Shown in pieces: positions 1 through 6,358 of a DNA stretch of 10,317 bases. Numbering within the stretch: position 1 is the first letter of the stretch; each line of letters opens with the position of its first letter. This DNA comes from Oscillospiraceae bacterium (GTDB lineage: Bacteria; Bacillota_A; Clostridia; Oscillospirales; Acutalibacteraceae). The translations under genes and the position numbers were made by a program. The stretch covers positions 5,115-15,431 of the forward strand of contig DOWI01000235.1 in NCBI GenBank assembly GCA_003519645.1, in the 5' to 3' direction. The notes beneath the pieces were generated by a model, which made no database searches, was not told where the DNA came from, and saw only the letters and a list, made by a program, of their open reading frames with translations.

Positions 1-40
1 TATCGGCATTGTCGTATTTATCCGGAGGCGCCGTCTATGA
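1..40 (+). CDS. C-terminal end of a membrane protein, probably GldG/ABC-accessory type (partial)
   Basis: Only the last 12 codons (2-37) and the TGA stop (38-40) are visible. They encode IGIVVFIRRRRL, the end of a hydrophobic helix followed by an arginine cluster, as expected for a C-terminal transmembrane segment with a cytoplasmic basic tail. The stop overlaps the next gene's start as ATGA, which indicates translational coupling. DUF4340 proteins are commonly encoded directly after a GldG-like (ABC_transp_aux) membrane protein that ends in this way, so that identity is inferred from context. The fragment alone cannot prove it. Confidence 0.6.
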   Translation, partial: IGIVVFIRRRRL

Positions 41-1560
41 GAAAACAGGTCAGAACACTAATTCTTATTTCGATAACCGTACTGCTGCTGGTAGGTGGGC
101 TGCTCAGCCTTCTTTTCCTGTTGCCTGAGGATGAGGAAGAAACGTCTTCGGAAACCAGCAGTGAACCAACAATTGATGTTGTCAGCAAGTCAACCGATGA
201 TAAGGGAAATACAATCGACCAACCGGTTAAAAAGATTGAAGTTAAAAACCAAAAGGGTTCATATGAGATTATAGAGAAGGATAATCAGCTTGTTGTTGCA
301 GGATATGAGGATTTGCCGGTGGGAACGTACGAATTTGAATCACTGACTAGATTGCTGTCCAGTCTGACGGCAACTCGCAAAATAACCGCCACCAACATTT
401 CCGATTTCGGACTGGATAAGCCAAGGGCGACTGCCTTGGTGACCTATCATGATGATTCGGTGATTTCGTTTGAGCTTGGCAATGATATCGCGGGAGACCT
501 CAGCTGTTATATCCGCTTAAACAAGGAAGGCCCAATCTATACTGTCGGCAGCTCTTTCGCAGAGCAGCTGCTAAAAAAGCCGGAGGCGTATATCGGTACG
601 ACATTGATCACTGCTCCGGCGACCAAAACAGATCAAACCGACAGCACTGGTACGGTGGATACATCTATTTTGAAAAACATGAAGCTGTCCGGAACGGTTC
701 GTAAAGACAAGCCGTTTGCTTTTGGCATAAATGATAGCAAGGACAAAGACACAGTTTTTGCAAATTTTGTTTATATTACAACATCACCCTACCGTAAAGG
801 AACAGCCGACTCTGTGAGTAAAATGGCGCAGACGGTAACCACGCTGACTGCGGTTGAGGCTGTAAAGGCACATCCTACTGCGGATCAGCTCAAGCAATAC
901 GGACTGGACAATCCACATTCGGTATGCGACCTGACGCTTGCGGTTCAGTCGCCTGTGACAACTGATGGTGAAACTGATTATACCTATTATAATTCCACCA
1001 AATATAGTATCAAGCTGGGCGGCAAGGATGAAAACGGAAATTACTACGCAATGGTTGATGACTATAATGCGGTGTTTGCAGTATCGTCGGAATCGGTTCC
1101 CTGGGCGGAAATGCAGTTTGGCGATGCGGTAAATTCGTTGCTGTTCCTACGGAATATTACCACTGTCAAATCAATTCAGGTGACAGCTCAGGGCAAGACC
1201 AACACCTTTGAGCTTACGCATCTTCCTGATGAAGAGGATAATGACAAGAGCATGGTAGTAAAGGTTGGCGGCAAAACCTTATCGACACCCGACTTCCGCA
1301 GCTTATACCAAGTGTTTATGTCAATTTACCGCTATGGCGAGGCTGAAAAAACACCGTCCGGTGATGCCGATATTGTCTTTACTCTAACTCCGGTTAAATC
1401 GAATGATGTCAAAGTGGTCGCTAAGTTTTATAAAAAAGACGCAAGCCTTTATACCTGTGTAATGTCAGATGGAGATGTTTTTACCGTAAAAGCAAGCTCG
1501 ATCGATCAGCTTTATGCCCAGATCGAAAATTATCTGGCTGGCAGGGAAGTAAGAATTTAA
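37..1560 (+). CDS. DUF4340 domain-containing protein, membrane-anchored ABC-transporter accessory
   Basis: This is a 507-residue protein with a short basic N-terminus, one membrane helix (about residues 8-29) and an acidic, Ser/Thr-rich linker (31-60), so the bulk should lie outside the membrane. The outer part appears to hold two related units. Unit one (about 66-190) contains the typical ISDFGLDKPRA segment near 121-131 followed by a strand-rich stretch. Unit two (about 240-400) contains LKQYGLDNPHS near 285-295 and then a matching strand region. The paired 'GLD-P' motifs are characteristic of DUF4340. The start is set by GGAGG at 24-28, 8 nt before the ATG, and by overlap with the upstream stop. 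Family members accompany GldF/GldG-type ABC exporters, but their substrate is generally unknown and nothing here shows it. A strong terminator follows, so this is the last gene of its operon. Confidence 0.85.
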   Translation: MRKQVRTLILISITVLLLVGGLLSLLFLLPEDEEETSSETSSEPTIDVVSKSTDDKGNTIDQPVKKIEVKNQKGSYEIIEKDNQLVVAGYEDLPVGTYEFESLTRLLSSLTATRKITATNISDFGLDKPRATALVTYHDDSVISFELGNDIAGDLSCYIRLNKEGPIYTVGSSFAEQLLKKPEAYIGTTLITAPATKTDQTDSTGTVDTSILKNMKLSGTVRKDKPFAFGINDSKDKDTVFANFVYITTSPYRKGTADSVSKMAQTVTTLTAVEAVKAHPTADQLKQYGLDNPHSVCDLTLAVQSPVTTDGETDYTYYNSTKYSIKLGGKDENGNYYAMVDDYNAVFAVSSESVPWAEMQFGDAVNSLLFLRNITTVKSIQVTAQGKTNTFELTHLPDEEDNDKSMVVKVGGKTLSTPDFRSLYQVFMSIYRYGEAEKTPSGDADIVFTLTPVKSNDVKVVAKFYKKDASLYTCVMSDGDVFTVKASSIDQLYAQIENYLAGREVRI

Positions 1561-1568
1561 TCGGCAAA

Positions 1569-1605
1569 CCGCCGGCTGCATCAGCTGCAGCCGGCGGTCT
1601 TTTGT
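1569..1605 (+). terminator. Rho-independent terminator after the DUF4340 gene
   Basis: A perfect 12-bp GC-rich stem (1569-1580 with 1586-1597) encloses a 5-nt TCAGC loop and is followed by TCTTTTGT. It begins 8 nt after the stop codon of the DUF4340 gene. It separates that operon from the glycosyltransferase transcription unit. Confidence 0.93.
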
Positions 1606-1664
1606 ATGTTTTTCAACAGGGCATTACATCAAATACCTTGTCTGAAATATGGAACGACTTAGGG

Positions 1665-1693
1665 TTGCGAAGGGTATTGTGTCGGGTTATAAT
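1665..1693 (+). promoter_or_regulatory. Putative sigma-A promoter for the glycosyltransferase unit
   Basis: TTGCGA (1665-1670) is followed after exactly 17 nt by a consensus TATAAT (1688-1693). This predicts a transcription start near 1700 and a leader of roughly 55-60 nt before the ATG at 1758. It sits in the only sizeable non-coding gap of the left half, directly after a terminator, where a promoter is expected. The remaining leader shows no recognisable riboswitch or attenuator. Confidence 0.7.
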
Positions 1694-1757
1694 ATTACTG
1701 ATTTGTATAAAAACGTCAATAATAGAGATACCCATTTGAAAGGAAATTGATTGCAGA

Positions 1758-2930
1758 ATGAAGGTATTGATGGTGCCGTCGTGGTACCCGACGCAGGGCT
1801 CTCCACTGCTGGGTACATTTTTTAAAGAGCAGGCAGAGGCGCTGGCCGCACGGGGGATTGAAGTGGCTGTTGCCCATGTAAGTGTCGGAAGCGAGTTTGG
1901 CTCCAACAACGGAATACGCCGTGATATAATCAACGGCGTACTTACCTACACATATACCCGCCCCAATCTCACGCCGAGATGGGAATCCGGCAGAAGGATG
2001 CAGCGTACATGGATGCTGGAAAGGCTTTATAGAAGAATCCGGAAGGAGTGGGGCAGACCGGATGTTGTAAATCTTCGTTCTTCCCTCCACGGGTATGAAG
2101 CCGTAAAGCTGTGCCGCAAACACGGACTGCCCCTGTTTTTTATGGAGCATTCCTACTTTGTTATGACAGAAGGGGCTGATAGCCCTGCCTTAAGGAGGCT
2201 GCGGGATGTGATGAAAGCGTCGGCAGTTAATGCCTGCGTAAGCAGCGCACTGCAGCAGGTTATGCAGCCGTTTGGTGATACAAGGATTATACCGGACCCG
2301 GTGAACGGAGATTTTTTCAAGCCCAATGACCCCCTCCATGATAAGCAGGAAAGCAAGCAATTTATCTTCCGGGCAATGGGGCAGCTAAGGCCGATTAAGG
2401 GTTATGACACCCTAATCCGCGCCTTCGGACTTCTTAAAGATGGTACCCATCGAAAAGTGAAGCTTGAAATTGCAGGTGCGGGCGGGATTTATGATGCTTT
2501 ACAGTCCATCATACGGGAGCTTGGACTGAATGAAAGCTGTGTTCTTGTAGGCACAATCCCGAGGAAGAAAGCAGCAGATTTTATGAATGGCTGTGACTGC
2601 TTTATCTGCTCGTCACGTGTTGAAACGCTGTCCTGCGTATTGAACGAGGCTGCAGCCTGCGGAAAGCCGGTTATCAGTACCCGATGCGGGGGGCCTATTG
2701 ATATCGTAACCGAGGAAACAGGTCTGCTTGTTCCGGTTGATGACCCCCAAGCCATGGCAGCTGCCATGGCAACCATGATGGACACTGCCTCCGATTACAA
2801 CGCCGACCGCATTCGCGAGCTGACGCTGAGTCGTTTCGGACGGGCTCCTGTCTGCGACATGTTGATTGACGCCTGTCGCACAGCCGCCGAAACCAAATTT
2901 CCGCCCAAAAGCGGCGGCTCCAACGGCTGA
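1758..2930 (+). CDS. Glycosyltransferase family 4 (GT-B fold)
   Basis: This 390-residue protein has two Rossmann-like halves typical of GT-B enzymes. The N-terminal acceptor domain (about 1-180) opens with MKVLMVPSWYP and a following GTFFKEQAEALA helix. The C-terminal donor domain (about 200-345) has the FRAMGQLRPIKGYDTLIRAF segment (204-223) and the family's E-x7-E signature at E289 and E297, in VETLSCVLNEAAACGKPVI, followed by CGGP. This is expected to be a retaining transferase that moves a sugar from a nucleotide-sugar donor onto a glycan or lipid at the cytoplasmic face. Donor and acceptor cannot be read from the sequence. No signal peptide or membrane helix is seen. The ATG lies 14 nt after AAAGG, a rather long spacing, but the N-terminal motif supports this start. 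The next gene begins 60 nt downstream. Confidence 0.92.
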   Translation: MKVLMVPSWYPTQGSPLLGTFFKEQAEALAARGIEVAVAHVSVGSEFGSNNGIRRDIINGVLTYTYTRPNLTPRWESGRRMQRTWMLERLYRRIRKEWGRPDVVNLRSSLHGYEAVKLCRKHGLPLFFMEHSYFVMTEGADSPALRRLRDVMKASAVNACVSSALQQVMQPFGDTRIIPDPVNGDFFKPNDPLHDKQESKQFIFRAMGQLRPIKGYDTLIRAFGLLKDGTHRKVKLEIAGAGGIYDALQSIIRELGLNESCVLVGTIPRKKAADFMNGCDCFICSSRVETLSCVLNEAAACGKPVISTRCGGPIDIVTEETGLLVPVDDPQAMAAAMATMMDTASDYNADRIRELTLSRFGRAPVCDMLIDACRTAAETKFPPKSGGSNG

Positions 2931-2990
2931 CAATACTGATTTATAAACCGGAATATAGCCACTAATTCCCAAAGAAAGGGCAGTGATGTC

Positions 2991-3821
2991 ATGGATTTAT
3001 TAAGCTCTCAAACACTTACAGTTCATGAAAGCAACGGTGTGGTTTATTATACATTTCCGGCATTTGATGCGCTTGGGTTTATCCGACATGGTTTTTCAAC
3101 CCGCCTTGGCGGTGTGAGCACCGGTATCTACAAAAGCATGAACCTCAGCTTTACCCGCGGAGATGATCCCCATTCAGTCAGAGAGAATTTCAAAAGGTTT
3201 TGTCATGCCATTCATGTGGATGCTTCAAATGTTGTGATATCGGCGCAGGAGCATCATACCGCCATTTACAATGTAACAGCTGCCGACTGTGGGCGGGGCA
3301 TTACACGGGAGCGGGGCTATTCAGATATTGACGGGTTGATAACAAATCACGCCGAAGTGGTGTTGTGTACCCAGTACGCCGACTGCGTACCCCTTTTCTT
3401 TGCCGATCCGGTTAAGAAAGTGGTGGCGACCGCTCATGCGGGATGGAAAGGTACGGCGGCGCGAATTGGCGCTGTTACGGTTGAACGTATGTGTTCCGAT
3501 TATGGGTGCAGCCCCAATGCTATCATAGCGGGAATCGGGCCTTCCATCGGTTTCTGCTGCTTTGAGGTTGATTCCCCTGTATACGAGATTTTTGCTGCAA
3601 TGGATGAGTCGGACACATCCTGCTTTAAAGATATGGGAAACGGAAAATATCATGTGGATTTGTGGGAAATTAATCGCCGTGTATTGGTGAAATCCGGGAT
3701 TGCCACTGAAAATATAACCGTAACCGATCTATGTACACGATGCAACCCGGATGTCTTCTGGTCGCATCGTGCAGAGGGTAACACGCGGGGCAGTCTTGCG
3801 GCTTTTATCAGTTTGGTGTGA
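2991..3821 (+). CDS. pgeF: Laccase-domain protein PgeF/YfiH/YlmD (peptidoglycan editing factor / purine nucleoside phosphorylase family)
   Basis: This 276-residue cytosolic enzyme has the full set of family motifs: RHGFSTRLGGVS (32-43), AQEHH (85-89), DIDGLIT (112-118), YADCVPLFFADP (129-140), ATAHAGWKGT (146-155), GIGPSIGFCCFEV (181-193) and WSHRAEGNTRG (257-267). The conserved metal-binding triad of the family corresponds to H88, C132 and H149, all present. In E. coli the homologue removes wrongly made UDP-MurNAc-L-Ser; other homologues act as purine nucleoside phosphorylase/adenosine deaminase. Which activity dominates here cannot be told. In Gram-positive bacteria the gene often lies near division genes (ylm cluster), but here it follows a glycosyltransferase. 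GAAAGGG at 2974-2980 precedes the ATG by 10 nt. Length is normal for the family and no defect is seen. Confidence 0.93.
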   Translation: MDLLSSQTLTVHESNGVVYYTFPAFDALGFIRHGFSTRLGGVSTGIYKSMNLSFTRGDDPHSVRENFKRFCHAIHVDASNVVISAQEHHTAIYNVTAADCGRGITRERGYSDIDGLITNHAEVVLCTQYADCVPLFFADPVKKVVATAHAGWKGTAARIGAVTVERMCSDYGCSPNAIIAGIGPSIGFCCFEVDSPVYEIFAAMDESDTSCFKDMGNGKYHVDLWEINRRVLVKSGIATENITVTDLCTRCNPDVFWSHRAEGNTRGSLAAFISLV

Positions 3822-3870
3822 GTTATTCGAGCAATAACACAAAATGACATTTTTTGCCGAAAGGAAATGA

Positions 3871-4851
3871 GTGTCTATGCCATATTATCTAGCTGACTTG
3901 GCTCTGTACTTTTTTGTTTACAGCTTCTGCGGCTGGCTGATGGAATCCATCCTGTGTTCAATACAGGAGCGCCGTATGGTAAACCGCGGCTTTTTAAGCG
4001 GCCCCGTTTGTCCGATTTACGGCTGCGCGGTGGTTTTGATGCTGATTTTGCTGATACCGGTCCGCGACGGGATGGATAATCTGCCCAGAGCGGTGATTGT
4101 AATGTTCTTTTCCGGTACCATGCTGGCGACCATGGTTGAATACTGCATTTCGTGGTTGATGGAAAAACTGTTTCATGCCAGATGGTGGGATTATTCCCAT
4201 ATGCGGTTCAGTTTAAACGGCCGTGTGAATCTGATTATTTCTCTGATATGGGGCGGGCTTGCAACTCTATTTCTATACTTGATACAGCCTGTCTTTGAGA
4301 ATCTGGTCGGCAAGCTTTATTTGCTTGGCAGCAGTGTTCCGTACATAATTGCAGGGGTATTAATCGGCATATTGACAATCGATCTTCTCATCTCATCTCT
4401 GGTCGCCCTGCGAATCGGCAACAAACTTGACCTGCTGGAACAGTGGTCCGAGCTGATACGCGGGTATAAAGAAAGTCTCGAGCTTCCTACTCGGGAAGAG
4501 ATTCTCAAAAAGATAGAGGGAATTTATAAAAGAATTACCGAACGTGGCAAACCCAAAAAATTATTTGACAGGAAACCAGAAGCAAATCCGCCCACCGAGC
4601 TGCATATTCTTGCCTTGGATGTGTTGCGCCGCCGGCTTCACGAATATGCGAATGAGTCCCGTATAAAGCGTGAATCCTTGATGGCGGGAACACGCTACCT
4701 TCAAAAGCGTATGCTTCGTGCCTTTCCTCACTTGAAACGGCAAGGAAACTCCTCATCCCTTAAAGATTGGAAACGGCATATCGATAAGGGCAAACGGGGT
4801 GACAGCGTACAGAATGAAAAGGTAATGGAACACTCGGCTGAGGATCATTAG
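3871..4851 (+). CDS. PF06541-type multispan membrane protein ('ABC transporter permease CmpB' family)
   Basis: The protein has 326 residues if the GTG at 3871 is used. AAAGG (3860-3864) lies 6 nt before that GTG; an in-frame ATG at 3877, 12 nt away, is the alternative and removes two residues. About five membrane helices are visible: 5-28, 47-64, 72-98, 119-141 and 156-181. The first carries FFVYSFCGWLMESI and is followed by NRGFLSGPVCPIYG (38-51), the hallmark of this Firmicutes family. The family's annotation as an ABC permease is weak, since no ATPase partner is encoded nearby and the function is unknown. Residues 182-326 form a long, charged, probably helical cytoplasmic tail rich in Lys/Arg. 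The gene follows pgeF by 49 nt and ends just before a hairpin terminator facing the pilus operon. Confidence 0.82.
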   Translation: MSMPYYLADLALYFFVYSFCGWLMESILCSIQERRMVNRGFLSGPVCPIYGCAVVLMLILLIPVRDGMDNLPRAVIVMFFSGTMLATMVEYCISWLMEKLFHARWWDYSHMRFSLNGRVNLIISLIWGGLATLFLYLIQPVFENLVGKLYLLGSSVPYIIAGVLIGILTIDLLISSLVALRIGNKLDLLEQWSELIRGYKESLELPTREEILKKIEGIYKRITERGKPKKLFDRKPEANPPTELHILALDVLRRRLHEYANESRIKRESLMAGTRYLQKRMLRAFPHLKRQGNSSSLKDWKRHIDKGKRGDSVQNEKVMEHSAEDH

Positions 4852-4878
4852 TCGTATCTAGCGTTTCATCGATATATA

Positions 4879-4914
4879 AAGAGGGTGCTGCATTTTTGCG
4901 GCACCCTCTTTTAA
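4879..4914. terminator. Hairpin terminator between convergent genes, possibly bidirectional
   Basis: GAGGGTGC (4881-4888) pairs perfectly with GCACCCTC (4901-4908). The stem extends outward by AA/TT and inward by a few pairs including one G-T. On the + strand it runs into CTCTTTTAAG, a good T-tract, serving the PF06541 gene. On the - strand the copy is followed by CTCTTTATATAT, a weaker T-rich tail, and begins just after the pilus operon's last stop codon. It probably ends transcription from both sides, more efficiently on the + strand. Confidence 0.85.
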
Positions 4915-4916
4915 GC

Positions 4917-5990
4917 CTATTTCTTTATTTTAATCTCAATGGTATCCGAAAGTCCAGATCCATCCTTGGATCTGGCAGTTACCACAACCGATTTGTTATG
5001 GGTATACCCGGCTGTCAAAACACCGTCCTGGCTGATGGATGCAAGCGAAGAATCATCAACCGACCATTCAAGCTGCTGGTTGGAGGCGTTATCCGGAGAT
5101 ATATCCACGATTAAAGTCAGCTGCTTGCCAACCTGCATTTGTTTTTTGTTTTGGTTTGAAAACTTTAAGGTTTTCATAATAATTTCCTGATTGCGGATAA
5201 TAATCTGCTTGGCTCCTGAGACCCCTGATCCGTCAAGCGCGGTTGCGGTTACTACAACCGTTATATTTTTCAACGGGGTCAGCACGCCTTCCTGCGATAT
5301 TCTGGCATTGTCAGGATCATCCACCGACCAGGCAACTCCTTTATTACCGGCATCCTCCGGATATACGTCGGCACTCATCTGCATGGTCTCGCCAAGCACA
5401 TCAATGGTGCTGTAGCTGCTGAATACGCTGATGGCTGATACCGGAATATTGGACAGACCATAGGAAACGCAGCTGCCTTGCTGTTCACCAGTTATGCTTT
5501 TATAAATAAGGTTATTGATAAATATTTTTGAACTGATGGAGTACAGTATGTTTCCTTCTTTTTTAATTGCAAGGTTTACCTCAACCACTTTTTCATTGAC
5601 CGGACTGAATTGCATGCTGCAAGAGAAATTTGGGTAGCCACCCGGAGAAGCAATGGGATTTGCCCCCGAACCGGGAGTTTGTCTCATGATAGTCCCGTCA
5701 TCGAGATATAAATAGCGCATATTTTGATTAAATTCGTACGGAACAGTTGCTTCAATGTTCAGCTGATCTGCATAGCGAAGCTCGCCTTCAATAATCTGCA
5801 AATACAGCTTTGCGAGATTCTGCACCGTTCCATAATCATCCACACTTTGATTCAGCCTTACGGTCAAGATCGAAAAGGAGGCAATCATGAGTAGCAGCAT
5901 GGAGGCAATCGCCATGGATACCACAAGCTCAATCAGAGTGAAGCCTCTGCGACCTGTAGCTTGAAAAGGCTGGTTTGCTTTTGGTACCAC
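4917..5990 (-). CDS. PilW-like prepilin with two C-terminal Ig-like (BIG2) domains
   Basis: With the GTG at 5990 this is a 357-residue protein. It has a 16-residue basic leader ending in RRG and the mature start FTLIELVVSM, with Glu at mature position 5 (E21). This is a class III prepilin processed by a PilD-type peptidase, with a hydrophobic helix to about residue 45. Residues 46-180 form a minor-pilin-like globular part. Residues 186-265 and 272-357 are two similar Ig-like BIG2 units, each with a 'W-S-V-D-D', an 'I-S-Q-(E/D)-G-V-L-T' and a 'V-V-V-T-A...DGSG' segment. Such domains are common in adhesins and surface proteins. The GTG lies 7 nt after GAGAGGTG, whereas the longer frame from TTG at 6011 starts before that site. 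It is the last gene of the operon, 17 nt after the PilV-like gene. Likely a pilus-tip or minor pilin; the adhesion role is inferred. Confidence 0.85.
   Translation of the reverse strand: MVPKANQPFQATGRRGFTLIELVVSMAIASMLLLMIASFSILTVRLNQSVDDYGTVQNLAKLYLQIIEGELRYADQLNIEATVPYEFNQNMRYLYLDDGTIMRQTPGSGANPIASPGGYPNFSCSMQFSPVNEKVVEVNLAIKKEGNILYSISSKIFINNLIYKSITGEQQGSCVSYGLSNIPVSAISVFSSYSTIDVLGETMQMSADVYPEDAGNKGVAWSVDDPDNARISQEGVLTPLKNITVVVTATALDGSGVSGAKQIIIRNQEIIMKTLKFSNQNKKQMQVGKQLTLIVDISPDNASNQQLEWSVDDSSLASISQDGVLTAGYTHNKSVVVTARSKDGSGLSDTIEIKIKK
4920..5435 (-). repeat. Tandem BIG2 (Ig-like) domain repeat inside the PilW-like pilin
   Basis: Two consecutive units of roughly 80-86 codons are encoded here: 5196-5435 and 4920-5177. 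They share WSVDD, ISQ-x-GVLT and DGSG at matching positions, with a six-residue linker between them. The match is at protein level and the DNA has diverged, so the duplication is not recent or the units were acquired separately. Confidence 0.75.
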
Positions 5991-5997
5991 ACCGTAA

Positions 5998-6005
5998 CAC
6001 CTCTC
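5998..6005 (-). promoter_or_regulatory. Ribosome binding site that sets the PilW-like start
   Basis: On the - strand GAGAGGTG is followed by a 7-nt spacer and then GTG at 5990-5988. An upstream in-frame TTG at 6011 lies 5' of this site, and no Shine-Dalgarno sequence serves it. The GTG start also yields a leader of ordinary length for a prepilin (16 residues). Confidence 0.75.
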
Positions 6006-6007
6006 AA

Positions 6008-6358
6008 TCAATCGGGAATGAAAAAGTAGTAGGTAGAATCTTGATCCTTATTTTTTCCGATAATAAAATTGCCGGAAGCATCTATGGTAACGCCTCCAAA
6101 ATCAATCGAAAAATTTCCGCTTTGCTCATTGGTGACCGATAGATTGCCGTCCGGATCAAAGCCGGCAAGCTTATTTTCAATTCCGGCTGCCGCATCCTTT
6201 TGCCCTTTTTTAAGATTGGCATTGGTCACAACCGTTTGAAATGAGGATCCAAAAACAGCCATGATAAAAACAGCAAGGATGGACAGGATTGCAAGACTTA
6301 CCACGACCTCAACCAGAGTCATGCCTTTTTTTGATTTCAGAAGCTTTGGTTTTATCAT
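6008..6358 (-). CDS. Small PilV/GspI-like prepilin
   Basis: This 116-residue protein has a 12-residue Lys-rich leader ending in KKG, followed by MTLVEVVVSLAILSILAVFIMAVF. The peptidase site (after G12), Glu at mature position 5 (E17) and the hydrophobic helix (about 13-36) identify a type IV prepilin-like protein. The remaining roughly 80 residues are polar and Asp/Asn/Gly-rich with no recognisable domain, giving a short mature protein of 104 residues. The ATG overlaps the stop of the upstream PilX-like gene as ATGA, so translation is probably coupled; the PilW-like gene follows after 17 nt. It is likely a minor pilin assembled with its two neighbours. Assignment to PilV specifically rests on size and on position next to a PilW-like gene, not on a diagnostic motif. 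Confidence 0.85.
   Translation of the reverse strand: MIKPKLLKSKKGMTLVEVVVSLAILSILAVFIMAVFGSSFQTVVTNANLKKGQKDAAAGIENKLAGFDPDGNLSVTNEQSGNFSIDFGGVTIDASGNFIIGKNKDQDSTYYFFIPD

Noticed and set aside
1613..2150. Minus-strand open frames opposite the glycosyltransferase gene
   Set aside because: Their products show no domain or motif, they lack ribosome binding sites, and they lie opposite a clear GT4 gene, so they are chance frames.
2750..2775. Repeated GCCATGGC palindromes (two copies 4 nt apart)
   Set aside because: They encode an Ala/Met-rich helix (AMAAAMA) of the glycosyltransferase and are low-complexity coding sequence rather than a binding site.
2927..2957. Possible promoter between the glycosyltransferase and pgeF genes (CTGACA then an AT-rich stretch)
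   Set aside because: The hexamer at the right distance (GAATAT) is a poor -10, and the TATAAA at 2942 is too close to the -35. Co-transcription from the promoter at 1665-1693 is simpler.
4954..4975. Perfect 8-bp inverted repeat (CCAGATCC / GGATCTGG) with a 6-nt loop inside the second BIG2 unit
   Set aside because: It lies wholly in coding sequence near the 3' end of the gene, encodes the normal DGSG region of the domain and has no T-tract. Chance pairing within a Gly/Asp/Ser-coding stretch is sufficient explanation.
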